Source: a virus
Reading direction: 5' to 3' (one strand)
Virus record (IMG/VR): IMGVR_UViG_3300042115_000005
Coordinates: 1-36,186 of that record
DNA: 36,186 bases
Notes under the pieces: generated by a model
Database searches by the model: none
What the model was told of the DNA's origin: nothing
What the model saw: the letters and a program-made list of their open reading frames with translations, nothing else
Shown: piece by piece, positions 16,717 through 26,372 of the stretch
Layout of the letters: every line of letters begins with the position of its first letter
How positions within the stretch are numbered: the stretch's first letter is position 1
Program-made: the position numbers and the translations under genes

Positions 16717-17669
16717 TGAGGTCTCCAGAGGATTGGCTTCATGGTGGTCATGTCGAAGTCAGAGCCTCGGCAGATGCGAGCCACTTGAGCTTGAACAATC
16801 AGCTCCTGCTCAGTCATCCCTTGCTTCTCAGCGAGCGACACCATGCAATCCCAGAGGCCAAGCTCACGCTCAAAGGAGCCGGACGCATTGATCTCTTCGA
16901 GGGTCTCAGAGGTCCAGTAAGAAACCTCTTCGCCCTTTCTTGCGCCTGACTTCATGACCTTAGTGGCCTGATAGAAATACTCAGGGTTCTTCAGCCATTC
17001 CCACAGCCCACCACCGAACGCCTCACCGACCCCGTTGACTCCACCATAGCCATCCGTGGTGTCACCTTTGAGGGTCTGATAGAAGTGGTGCAGGTCAGCG
17101 GTGGCCTCATCGTTCTTGATGAGTTCCATCTGAGTCAGCCAGAAGAAGTAACCGGGCACGGTGTTGAAGTCCTTATCACAGGACACCGAGATCACCCGGT
17201 CGCACCCAGCGATCTCAGGGTTGGTCATCAAGATCCCACAGACATCATCGCCTTCCACGCCATGCCATTTGAAGGTAGCCGGGTAGTCCTCCATGGTGCG
17301 AGTCGCCTCGTAGTTCGCCATGATCTCATTGCAGAACTTGCCATAGCCCACAGGCTTACGCTTGCCCTTACGGTTGGCCTTATAGGTCTCAAGGACCTCC
17401 TTGCGCCAGTTGTCATCACCGCTGAGGATGCAGAGGTCAACGAACTCATACTTGTCCTCAGTGAGCTTGAACTTGCGCTTCAGTTGGCCAGCGATGTCAG
17501 CCTTGATGGTCTTGATGGTGCCGAAGAGAATCGAGCGGGCTTTCTTGTGATCGCAGAACAGAGTCCATACGTCTTCGCCCCAGTCCTGTTCTTCCTCAGC
17601 GGCACTCATGGCCGAGAAGATCAGGTAGTCCATATCGAGGGCGAGACCGACTTTAAGTTTGCCGCTCAA
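16713..17669 (-). CDS. 6: 5'-3' exonuclease gp6, TTG start
   Basis: 318 residues (T7 gp6 is 300). FEN/PIN-like nuclease: LDMDYLIFSAMSAAEE at residues 10-25 carries the first metal-binding Asp, then YKANRKGKRKPVGY (helical arch), EGDDVCG, SCDKDFNTVPG and KGDTTDGYGG supply the remaining acidic residues. Roles known from T7: RNA primer removal, host DNA degradation and recombination. The start is TTG at 17669, placed 6 nt after GGAGG and overlapping the gp5.7 stop (TTGA); no in-frame ATG precedes the first motif. Confidence 0.95.
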   Translation of the reverse strand: MSGKLKVGLALDMDYLIFSAMSAAEEEQDWGEDVWTLFCDHKKARSILFGTIKTIKADIAGQLKRKFKLTEDKYEFVDLCILSGDDNWRKEVLETYKANRKGKRKPVGYGKFCNEIMANYEATRTMEDYPATFKWHGVEGDDVCGILMTNPEIAGCDRVISVSCDKDFNTVPGYFFWLTQMELIKNDEATADLHHFYQTLKGDTTDGYGGVNGVGEAFGGGLWEWLKNPEYFYQATKVMKSGARKGEEVSYWTSETLEEINASGSFERELGLWDCMVSLAEKQGMTEQELIVQAQVARICRGSDFDMTTMKPILWRPQ

Positions 17670-17875
17670 ATAGCACCTCCATGTTCTTCAAGGAACAACT
17701 GACCGCTCGTGGTGAGAGACCAGAAGTTCATGTTCTTGCCAGCGGTTGACAGGCACGAGATGTGACCACGAGACGAAGCCTCATTGACCAGTGCAATGCG
17801 ACTCCGAACGAAGTCAGATTGGTAGGACTTGGCTTGCTTCTTGATCTCCCAGAGGACCTTTAGGTATTCGTTCAT
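17666..17875 (-). CDS. 5.7: gp5.7-like protein (sigma-S antagonist family)
   Basis: 69 residues, the same length as T7 gp5.7. YLKVLWEIKKQAKSYQSDFV, then NEASSRGHISCLSTAGKN and FWSLTTSGQLFL, follow the T7 protein nearly along its whole length. T7 gp5.7 binds and inhibits the stationary-phase sigma factor RpoS holoenzyme. In a Pseudomonas-type host the target would be RpoS too (inference). ATGA overlap with the gp5.5-like gene implies translational coupling, since no strong ribosome site is seen. Confidence 0.88.
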   Translation of the reverse strand: MNEYLKVLWEIKKQAKSYQSDFVRSRIALVNEASSRGHISCLSTAGKNMNFWSLTTSGQLFLEEHGGAI

Positions 17876-18315
17876 ACCGTTTCAGTCCAGCGAGGACCGC
17901 CACACGCTTCGCGCAGGCCAGTCCGTTTGAGTTCGCAACCGATGTTCGCAATGCGATTCGGATGGAAGCAGGCTTCTTGTGTGCAGCGGTCACAGCTACG
18001 GGGAACCATAGGGGTCTCAAAGGTCACCTTCACGTCACCCAAGCGGCCACGCGATTCGTCGCCACAAACACCCTTCAGGAAGTCCTCACGGAGAACCTGA
18101 CGGATGCCAGCACGAAAGATGGTTTCAAGAACCTCATCATCGGTCTTGTCGCTTGCCAGCAGCTCCACACGGAACTTGGTTTCACCTTTGAGAGCGGTGC
18201 CTCTGGCGAGAATCTCACGGGCTTCCCCACGGGTCTCGGTGAAATCCTTGACGGTCTCGGTATGTACAACGAGGCTCATCGGGAAGCTCACGTTCAGTTT
18301 GAAAGTCTTAGCCAT
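17872..18315 (-). CDS. 5.5: gp5.5-like protein with a cysteine-rich C-terminal extension
   Basis: 147 residues from the ATG at 18315 (AAGGAGACCCTA before it); a longer in-frame reading from 18579 lies inside the DNA polymerase gene and is rejected. Residues 1-100 share layout and some residues with T7 gp5.5 (99 aa), which binds the host silencer H-NS. Residues 101-147 are additional and contain C108-x2-C111, C116, H118, C127 and C138, a possible zinc site. In Pseudomonas the H-NS role is filled by MvaT/MvaU, so the target could differ. gp5.5 identity is moderate; the Cys cluster is directly seen. Confidence 0.65.
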   Translation of the reverse strand: MAKTFKLNVSFPMSLVVHTETVKDFTETRGEAREILARGTALKGETKFRVELLASDKTDDEVLETIFRAGIRQVLREDFLKGVCGDESRGRLGDVKVTFETPMVPRSCDRCTQEACFHPNRIANIGCELKRTGLREACGGPRWTETV

Positions 18316-18325
18316 TAGGGTCTCC

Positions 18326-20461
18326 TTAGTGACACTCACGCCACGTTGGGCCGATCTTATAATCGGTATCCAGCGGGCATCGGAAGTTGAATGATTCGCC
18401 AACCAAGCGGATTGCTTGTTGACAGATTTTCGCGATCTCCTCAGCGATCTCAGGAGTGCGACAGGCAATCTGAAGTTCGTCGTGGACCCAAGCCATAAAG
18501 CAGAAGTCACCCGGCTTCCCATCGTCGTCATACCAACCGTGATAGAAACCAGCCTCTTGGCAGAGACGCTCCACTTCAACGACCCACTTCTTGCACACGA
18601 GGGCGCCAGCGGATTGCAGCAGGGAGTTCAGTGCGGAGTGAGGTGAACGAACGTGGATCTTTCGGCCATCGAGACCTTTGATCCAACGGCGCTTCCACTT
18701 GATGTCGAACTTGCGGGTCGCTTGGTTCCACTTCTGTTCGGAGATGAGTTGTTCTTCGAGGGCCCCACGAAGGCCACTAATGGCCGGTGTGTTCTCCATG
18801 AAGTTCTTCTTCAGCTCCTTGCCTTCCTTCTTACCACCACCCACGAACGAACCCACGAGTCCATCACCGGCCCCATAGAGGAACGCATAGATGAACGTCT
18901 TGGCTGTGTCACGGTAGGCGTCATGCTCGTGGTTGGCTTTGTCCCTTTCGAGACCAGCAGGAGTGATCCCAGCGGCCAGCCCGTTGACCCAGTGGATGTC
19001 ACCATTGAGTACGGTGTCGACATACGCACCACCATCAAAGGGAACCCCGAAGTGTCCCAGGCAACGCAGCTCAAGGCCGCTCGCATCGGAGCCCAATTGG
19101 ACGACCAGTTCCCATCCCTTACGCTTGCGCGCAAAGATCGCCCCGAAGAGAGCACGGCACGCAGGTCCGAGTTTCTTCTTGGCGCTTGGCACTTGGCCCA
19201 TGTTCGGATGGCTATGCGTAGCACGTCCTGTAACCGCCCCGTTAGGATTCACGGAGCCATGGATACAGCCATCATCACGAACATATCTCAGCCACGCCTT
19301 GTCACCCTCAGAGAGCATCCCGATCACCTTAGTGACCTCAAGGAACTCTCTCACAAGGTTGATGCAAGCTTGCTTCTTCTGGTCGGCTACCTTGACGAAT
19401 TCCAGAACCTCATCGTCCATCTTGGCAGCGCCAGTGTTGGTCAACTCAGTGGGAACCCATCCGGCTTCCTTAAGGACTTTCTCAAGGTGCGCCCGAGATC
19501 CGGGGTTGAACGTGACGAACTCGATAGGAGTGTAAGGGGCGCCCTCAAAGTACTCGCGGGTGTCCTTCTTGCCACTCTTCAGGAGGATGCCACCAACCTT
19601 CGGATAGTTGACCTTGGGCATGGGTCGGCCATCAGACCAGTAGTCGATAGGCTTGCCATTCTTGGGGTTGATGAACTGTGACTTGCCACCTTTAGGGGCC
19701 CACCAAGACCCGAAGGTTTTGATGAGTTCCACAAGGAGATCACTGCGACGACCAGCCAGTTCGCAATAGAGCTTCTCGGCTCCCTCAACATCGAAGGGGA
19801 AGCCGTTGCGTTCCATCTGAGCGAGGGTCCATGCAGCCGCGTGTTCCAGTCGGACAGCCTCAATGGCTTCGCCCTGATCGTTGAAGTAATGCAGATCTTC
19901 GAGGATCTTACGGAACAACTTAGAGGTGACCCGAACGTCCTGCTCGCAGTAGTCCTCCATCGCTTGGTTGCATTCCAGCCACTCCATCCCATCAACATAC
20001 TCAATGCCTTGGTCATCGAGCTGGCGCTTGAAGTCGGTCTTGTACTCGCCCTTCATCTCGCCCAGACGATAGCCCCACGCCTCCAGAGAGTGAGAGCCAA
20101 ACATCTTGCCGGGGAGAATCCCAGAGCGCAGTAGACCAGCATCGCGGTCACCAACGTTCGAGTAGACCAGTCGGGTCATCACCAGCGTATCCATCACGCG
20201 CTTTCGTGGGATGTTCAAACGCTTGCCGAAGTAGAGGCGCTTGAGCTTGTCCAGAACGGGGATGTCGTACTTGATGAAGTTGTGACCAACAATCATGCCA
20301 TCAGGCTTTGCAGCCTCAGCTTCGAGGGCCTTGATGTAGTCCGCAAAGGTGGTCTCGTCGTACCGCGTATAGAGACCAGTGAAGTAGTCTTGGATGGTGG
20401 CGCAGTGGAACCGGGTTACTTGTTCGTAGAGCCCGTTTGTTTCGATGTCAGAGATGAGCAT
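18326..20461 (-). CDS. 5: DNA polymerase gp5 (family A, T7 type)
   Basis: 711 residues (T7 gp5 is 704). The 3'-5' exonuclease domain has D5 and E7 in SDIETNGL and D175 in YCEQDVRVTS. Polymerase motif A is SDASGLELRCLGH (D459), motif B is DTAKTFIYAFLYGAG (K521, Y525) and motif C is WVHDELQIAC. The stretch at about residues 250-322 corresponds to the loop that in T7 binds host thioredoxin (TFGSWWAPKGGK onward), so a thioredoxin partner is likely. No active-site loss was seen. The start has a GGAGGCCCA ribosome site. Confidence 0.98.
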   Translation of the reverse strand: MLISDIETNGLYEQVTRFHCATIQDYFTGLYTRYDETTFADYIKALEAEAAKPDGMIVGHNFIKYDIPVLDKLKRLYFGKRLNIPRKRVMDTLVMTRLVYSNVGDRDAGLLRSGILPGKMFGSHSLEAWGYRLGEMKGEYKTDFKRQLDDQGIEYVDGMEWLECNQAMEDYCEQDVRVTSKLFRKILEDLHYFNDQGEAIEAVRLEHAAAWTLAQMERNGFPFDVEGAEKLYCELAGRRSDLLVELIKTFGSWWAPKGGKSQFINPKNGKPIDYWSDGRPMPKVNYPKVGGILLKSGKKDTREYFEGAPYTPIEFVTFNPGSRAHLEKVLKEAGWVPTELTNTGAAKMDDEVLEFVKVADQKKQACINLVREFLEVTKVIGMLSEGDKAWLRYVRDDGCIHGSVNPNGAVTGRATHSHPNMGQVPSAKKKLGPACRALFGAIFARKRKGWELVVQLGSDASGLELRCLGHFGVPFDGGAYVDTVLNGDIHWVNGLAAGITPAGLERDKANHEHDAYRDTAKTFIYAFLYGAGDGLVGSFVGGGKKEGKELKKNFMENTPAISGLRGALEEQLISEQKWNQATRKFDIKWKRRWIKGLDGRKIHVRSPHSALNSLLQSAGALVCKKWVVEVERLCQEAGFYHGWYDDDGKPGDFCFMAWVHDELQIACRTPEIAEEIAKICQQAIRLVGESFNFRCPLDTDYKIGPTWRECH

Positions 20462-20470
20462 TGGGCCTCC

Positions 20471-20962
20471 TTAGTTGCGAAAGGCGGCACAACTCAATGG
20501 CAGCCAAACGGTCTCCTTGCGGTAAGGGTGAACGGCGAACTCAAAGAAGATTGCGTAGCCGGTGTATTCCTTGAGGCGCATGTACTTGATCTCCTCAGCA
20601 GAGAAGAGGCGACCACGGAAGTGACTGCCACCGTAGTTGGCCAGCTTGGAGAACCTTGGGATGTTCTCTTGGCGCACCTCAAAGTTCCGGCCCACCATTG
20701 GTTCAACGAGGTGCCAGTTAGGGCCACGAGGGTCGTCCTTCTGGGATGCCTTCAAGGCTTCCTTGTGAGCCTCTACGCCCTGCTCGATGCCAGCCTTGAT
20801 GAGTGCCTCAAGTTGTTCCTTAAGGCCGTCAATTGGCTTCACAGGGATCACCCAATGCGGATGTTCCTTCTGGTTCTCAACGAACGTTGCGCCCATCTTT
20901 TCGAGCATCTCAACGGCCAGCTCACCCTTCTTCAGGTGCTTACGGATATCGGAATGATTCAT
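20471..20962 (-). CDS. Hypothetical protein between primase-helicase and polymerase genes
   Basis: 163 residues from the ATG at 20962, which has GGGGGAAACACAC before it; the ATG at 20977 lacks a ribosome site. Helical, charged N-terminal half (KKGELAVEMLEKMGA, LKEQLEALIKAGIEQG), then an aromatic-rich C-terminal part (GYAIFFEFAVHPYRKET). No signal peptide or membrane segment. T7 carries small genes 4.3-4.7 in this interval, but I recognise no family. Confidence 0.7.
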   Translation of the reverse strand: MNHSDIRKHLKKGELAVEMLEKMGATFVENQKEHPHWVIPVKPIDGLKEQLEALIKAGIEQGVEAHKEALKASQKDDPRGPNWHLVEPMVGRNFEVRQENIPRFSKLANYGGSHFRGRLFSAEEIKYMRLKEYTGYAIFFEFAVHPYRKETVWLPLSCAAFRN

Positions 20963-21002
20963 GTGTGTTTCCCCCATTGTTGATTGTGTGAACTCACTGA
21001 AA

Positions 21003-21021
21003 GGCCCTCATAAAGAGGACC
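21003..21021 (-). promoter_or_regulatory. Intergenic stem-loop after the 64-aa gene
   Basis: Minus strand GGTCCTC pairs with GAGGGCC (7 bp, one G-U) around TTTAT, followed by TTTCAG. The U-tract is too weak for a good terminator; an RNase III site or mRNA 3' stabiliser is an alternative. Confidence 0.4.
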
Positions 21022-21027
21022 CTTGGA

Positions 21028-21222
21028 TCAGCTCACGCGCTTGATGTCTTGATGGCGCCAGTTGGCCTGCACTCGTGCATCGACGGTGGTTTGAAGGGCG
21101 TCCTGAGCAGCCTTGATGGCAGCCTTGAGATTGGCTTCGCGCTGAATCAACTTCTGGTGACGCTTCGATTGAATGCGACCGGCCAGAGCGATCAGGAAAG
21201 TAACGAGGTCGAAGTTCTTCAT
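21028..21222 (-). CDS. Small basic helical protein (gene 4.3-like position)
   Basis: 64 residues from the ATG at 21222, preceded by CCAAGGAGAACCATCT. A short hydrophobic start (MKNFDLVTFLIALAGRI) is followed by a Lys/Arg/Gln/Ala-rich helix (QKLIQREANLKAAIKAAQDA) likely to form a coiled coil. The overall plan, hydrophobic N-terminus then coiled coil, recalls T7 gp4.3, but this is not a confident homology. Function unknown. Confidence 0.65.
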   Translation of the reverse strand: MKNFDLVTFLIALAGRIQSKRHQKLIQREANLKAAIKAAQDALQTTVDARVQANWRHQDIKRVS

Positions 21223-21242
21223 GAGATGGTTCTCCTTGGTGG

Positions 21243-23493
<2,251 letters not shown>

Positions 23494-23525
23494 ATAGACC
23501 TCCTAAAGTCAATGTTTGAAACGAC

Positions 23526-23556
23526 AAAAGCCCCACCAACCGAAGTCGATGAGGCT
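23526..23556 (-). terminator. UUCG hairpin with T tract directly after a promoter
   Basis: Minus strand AGCCTCATCGAC / GTTGGTGGGGCT pairs over 12 bp (four G-U) around a TTCG tetraloop closed by C-G, followed by TTTTG. It begins at +9 of the promoter at 23561-23582 and is nearly the same as the terminator at 26725-26757. Placed before the gene it serves, it may act as an RNase III or 5' stabilising leader, or as a barrier to incoming host polymerase, more than as an ordinary terminator. Confidence 0.7.
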
Positions 23557-23560
23557 CGTA

Positions 23561-23582
23561 TCGCAACAGTGAGGGTTTTTAA
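23561..23582 (-). promoter_or_regulatory. Phage promoter, middle type (G at -3), before the nucleotidyltransferase and gene 4
   Basis: Minus strand TTAAAAACCCTCACTGTTGC, +1 at 23564. It differs from the late type only by G at -3. The amidase stop (23581-23579) is inside the A-rich upstream part. Confidence 0.93.
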
Positions 23583-24022
23583 ATCTTGGTCAGGGTGCTG
23601 AGCCAGCCAGCCACGTCAAACGAAGGGCACGCCTTGTTAGGGTCAAGGTCCGTGTGGCCACATATCGTTGCCGCTGGGTACTGGCGTTTCGTTGCCCGCA
23701 AGAGCAGCTCCAAGGAAGCGAACTGTTCTGGCGTGAAGTTGTTCTCTGGGGCACCTTTAGCGTTAATCCCACCAGCCAAGCAGATGCCCAGCGAGCGAGC
23801 GTTGTAATCCTTAACGTGGGACCCAATGACGTCATGAGGTCGACCATCTTCAACGGTGCCGTTACGGCGAATGACGAAGTGATAGCCAACATCGAGCCAG
23901 CCTTGCTGTACGTGCCACTGGCGAATCTCACGAACCCCAATGTCCATGGTTGCCTTGGTGGCAGCGCAGTGGACAACGATGAAGTCAGTGCGTGGTCGTT
24001 TCTTGAATTCAGCCTTAGGCAT
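23579..24022 (-). CDS. 3.5: N-acetylmuramoyl-L-alanine amidase / T7-type lysozyme gp3.5
   Basis: 147 residues (T7 lysozyme is 151). Zinc ligands H18 (VVHCAATKA), H123 (CGHTDLDP) and C132 (KACPSFDV) are present, as are Y47 and K130 at the catalytic positions, so it should be active. In T7 it cuts the amide bond in peptidoglycan and binds the phage RNA polymerase, damping middle transcription. The N-terminal KAEFKKRPRTDFIVVH segment, the part that contacts the polymerase in T7, is retained. TAATG overlap with gene 3; ribosome site AAAGGAGGTAAGTA. Confidence 0.96.
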   Translation of the reverse strand: MPKAEFKKRPRTDFIVVHCAATKATMDIGVREIRQWHVQQGWLDVGYHFVIRRNGTVEDGRPHDVIGSHVKDYNARSLGICLAGGINAKGAPENNFTPEQFASLELLLRATKRQYPAATICGHTDLDPNKACPSFDVAGWLSTLTKI

Positions 24023-24465
24023 TACTTACCTCCTTTCGGTACGAGCATCCCCGCAGGGAACTCTTTGCGTGCCTCCTTGAGCCAGAGAACTGGGATCAAC
24101 TTGTCAGCGAATAGAACCCCATGTTTGCGACACCAATCGGCGTAGCTGGTCGGGGACCCTTTGTAGATCTTTGAGTTGCTATTGGAGAAGACCAGACGGA
24201 TATCGGCCTCAGGGTATTGCTCACGAATCAGCAAGTGTTTCTTGCGGTCTTCGGTCTCAAAGATCCCTTTGGTTTCCACGATGATTCCGTTACGCAACAC
24301 GAAGTCCGGGTGATACTTGGCCTCACGGGCCGGAACGACATACTTGATGTGGAACTGCTCGAAGTCATAGGCGACTCCAAGCTTGTCCATATGTTTGGCG
24401 TTGCGATCCTCAAGGCCGGAACGGAAGGAACCCACACGGGCACCTTTGGGACCGGCGTAGGCCAT
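24022..24465 (-). CDS. 3: Endonuclease I gp3 (Holliday junction resolvase)
   Basis: 147 residues (T7 gp3 is 149). The catalytic set matches T7 endonuclease I: E19 in RSGLEDR, D54 in YHPDFVL, E64 and K66 in IIVETKG. It resolves branched DNA and contributes to host chromosome breakdown. The first base of its ATG is shared with the SSB stop (TAATG). Confidence 0.96.
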   Translation of the reverse strand: MAYAGPKGARVGSFRSGLEDRNAKHMDKLGVAYDFEQFHIKYVVPAREAKYHPDFVLRNGIIVETKGIFETEDRKKHLLIREQYPEADIRLVFSNSNSKIYKGSPTSYADWCRKHGVLFADKLIPVLWLKEARKEFPAGMLVPKGGK

Positions 24466-25163
24466 TAGAAGTCGCTCGCAGCGTCAGGGATATCTTCACC
24501 TGCATGACCTTGATCTTCTTGGGACCAGTCATTGTCGCGGTCGTCTGGAGCCACGTAGCCCTCTTCTTCCTGACCAGCCCAATCGTCGGAGCCCGAAGCG
24601 TATTCACGCAGTTGGATCAGCATGACGCTATCCAGTTGCAGCTTGACGGATGCACCAACAACAGCGCCGAAGGTGTAAGGGAACATCGAGTAACGAACCT
24701 TCAGCTCGGAACCACCAGAGATGGCCGGAACGGCTTGGATGCGCTTACCTTGGGCGTCAACGACCTTCAACAGGATCTCTTTGGATTCCTTGGTCTTCGA
24801 GTCCTGATAGGACGCATAACCAGCGAACTTGAAAGTCACGGTGCCGTCATCGTTCTCGAAGTAGGGCAGTTGGCCCTCATACGGAACCAGCAGGGTCTTA
24901 CCGCGTTGCAGCTTGGCCTTCGCAGCAGCCTCACCACCGTTCTTCCATGCCTCTTGGATCTCGGCCCAGTTGGCCTCATGGCACTTGACGATGCGGTCGA
25001 TGTGCGGTTGGGCTTCTTTGCGGGGAACTGTCAGGTTGACCTTATAGACCCCACGAGGATTGCCGAAGCCTTTCTCAGGGTTGCCATAGTCCGGCTTCTG
25101 GATCGAGCAGTACGGCTCAGCGATGCCTTTAGGGGTGAAGAAGAATTCCTTTTTTGCAGCCAT
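24465..25163 (-). CDS. 2.5: Single-stranded DNA-binding protein gp2.5
   Basis: 232 residues, as in T7 gp2.5. It has OB-fold-type sequence with aromatic residues (YCSIQKPDYGNPEKGF, GTVTFKFAGYASYQ) and an acidic C-terminal tail (DAASDF) ending in Phe, the residue that in T7 binds gp4 and gp5. A CACAGGAGATAAACAC ribosome site is present, with a 36-nt leader from the promoter at 25196-25217. Confidence 0.95.
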   Translation of the reverse strand: MAAKKEFFFTPKGIAEPYCSIQKPDYGNPEKGFGNPRGVYKVNLTVPRKEAQPHIDRIVKCHEANWAEIQEAWKNGGEAAAKAKLQRGKTLLVPYEGQLPYFENDDGTVTFKFAGYASYQDSKTKESKEILLKVVDAQGKRIQAVPAISGGSELKVRYSMFPYTFGAVVGASVKLQLDSVMLIQLREYASGSDDWAGQEEEGYVAPDDRDNDWSQEDQGHAGEDIPDAASDF

Positions 25164-25195
25164 GTGTTTATCTCCTGTGAGAGTGGGAAGTGGGT

Positions 25196-25217
25196 TCGCA
25201 ACAGTGAGGGGTTTTAG
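25196..25217 (-). promoter_or_regulatory. Phage promoter, middle type, before gene 2.5
   Basis: Minus strand CTAAAACCCCTCACTGTTGC, with G at -3 and C at -12; +1 predicted at 25199. The TAA stop of the preceding 116-aa gene (25216-25214) is embedded in it. Confidence 0.92.
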
Positions 25218-25564
25218 TAAGTCAGAGACTCGCGCTCAGCGATGAGCTTGGTCTTGAAGTCCTCAATGACCGGCTGCCAAGTGATCTTGGTGGTGGCGTG
25301 TACCACCTGCCGGAAGTTGTCCTTAAGGAACCCTTTACGGAACCTCCAGACTCCATGTTTGAAGTGGTGATTCTCGTGGCCATCAATGTTGGAGAACGTA
25401 ATGGCGCGCTCAATGAGTAGGCCCTCAACGAGGCTCCTCTGATGGTCATCAAGGATGTGCGTGTAGACCACACCGGCCATGCCTGAATGCTTGGTCACGG
25501 TGAAGTTCTGAATGTGCAGGAACCCATCGGGCGCTTGGCGAGTGTTGCCTTGTGCGCGGTTCAT
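25214..25564 (-). CDS. Hypothetical protein downstream of the gp2-like gene
   Basis: 116 residues. ATG overlaps the gp2-like stop (ATGA). His-rich in the middle (NIDGHENHHFKHGVWRFRKG), which might bind metal or nucleic acid; no family recognised. It is soluble by composition and co-transcribed with the kinase and gp2-like gene. Confidence 0.7.
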   Translation of the reverse strand: MNRAQGNTRQAPDGFLHIQNFTVTKHSGMAGVVYTHILDDHQRSLVEGLLIERAITFSNIDGHENHHFKHGVWRFRKGFLKDNFRQVVHATTKITWQPVIEDFKTKLIAERESLTY

Positions 25565-25731
25565 TGGGTCACCTCTGGGCGAATCCGGCGAACGTTGTCC
25601 TCACCATACTCAAGGTCAGCCGCTTCGAGAGCTTCCTCAATGGTGCGACCCCAGACCGGAACCTCTTGGGCGGTGTACTGGGTCTCAACGGTTACCAGAA
25701 ACTTGCGCATCTTTTGCTTCTCAACATTCAT
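25561..25731 (-). CDS. 2: gp2-like inhibitor of host RNA polymerase (56 aa)
   Basis: 56 codons between the kinase and the 116-aa gene, ATGA overlaps on both sides, with CAAGGAGTCATTGA before the ATG. RKFLVTVETQYTAQEVPVW aligns with T7 gp2 KKFWATVESSEHSFEVPIY. TIEEALEAADLEY aligns with TLDEALELAEWQY. VRRIRPEV aligns with VTRVRPCV. The residues known as essential in T7 gp2, R56 and R58, correspond to R49 and R51 of the R-I-R-P segment; E16 and E23 correspond to E21 and E28. T7 gp2 binds the beta' jaw of bacterial RNA polymerase and shuts off host transcription at the early-to-middle switch. The N-terminus is shorter than in T7. Confidence 0.85.
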   Translation of the reverse strand: MNVEKQKMRKFLVTVETQYTAQEVPVWGRTIEEALEAADLEYGEDNVRRIRPEVTQ

Positions 25732-26372
25732 TCAATGACTCCTTGTGCTTTTAGTTGGTCGATCATCTCCGAGGCGTGGCCCCATTTGTTCTCCACGAGG
25801 GCATCCATTTGGAAGTCCCGAAGTTCAATGTCAGTGGCATGCAGTTCCGCATCGTCAACCGCTGGGATGCGCCAGTCTCTGGTGAGGCGAACGAGGTGAG
25901 CTTGACGTATAGACAGGGCTGCATACTCGTTGGCTTGACGCATGTCAGTGACGACCACGAGGGCATCTTTAGGCGCCTTCTTGATCTCATTGAGACCGGC
26001 CAGCAGCCACACGTCAGGGTTCGCCTTGTAGTTGCGGCGGAACTCGGTGCCGTACTTCTGGAGGTGCCAGCGAGGCGTTCGGGATTCGAAAGGGTCCTCA
26101 CCGGAAGTCAGGAGCCAGTCTTGGTATTCCGACTCAGGGATCTCATGGATCGCCAGCTCATCAAAGCGGGCATCTTTAAGGTCGGTGTGGCAGTGGCTCT
26201 CCATGACAATCCGCGCCTGCTCATTGAGGCACAGCACTTCGGCGCACTTGCGCTTCAGGACATCCCCAAAGGCGACCCGAAAGACCTTATGGCCTTCCAG
26301 ATGGAGCAGGTCCACGAGGGTGTCCTTGCCGCTGCGACCACGCTCCGAAGTCAGGGCGATGATGTCAGTCAT
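25728..26372 (-). CDS. Deoxynucleoside monophosphate kinase-like protein
   Basis: 214 residues from the ATG at 26372; a longer frame runs into the upstream gene. The P-loop is TSERGRSGKDTL (residues 8-19, K16), the GKD(T) variant seen in T4 gp1-type dNMP kinases. A later stretch RQAHLVRLTRDWR fits an LID/NMP-binding region. It likely phosphorylates dNMPs for phage DNA synthesis. The T7 gene 1.7 nucleotide kinase at this position is an unrelated family as far as I can tell. It overlaps the previous gene by 8 bases; ribosome site CAAGGAGATCGTCA. Confidence 0.85.
   Translation of the reverse strand: MTDIIALTSERGRSGKDTLVDLLHLEGHKVFRVAFGDVLKRKCAEVLCLNEQARIVMESHCHTDLKDARFDELAIHEIPESEYQDWLLTSGEDPFESRTPRWHLQKYGTEFRRNYKANPDVWLLAGLNEIKKAPKDALVVVTDMRQANEYAALSIRQAHLVRLTRDWRIPAVDDAELHATDIELRDFQMDALVENKWGHASEMIDQLKAQGVIE

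Noticed and set aside
18315-18579. 88-residue N-terminal extension of the gp5.5-like protein
   Set aside because: Lies within the DNA polymerase gene in another frame; a strong ribosome site stands before the ATG at 18315. Same reasoning for extended frames of gp10, gp12, gp7.3, the kinase and several early genes.
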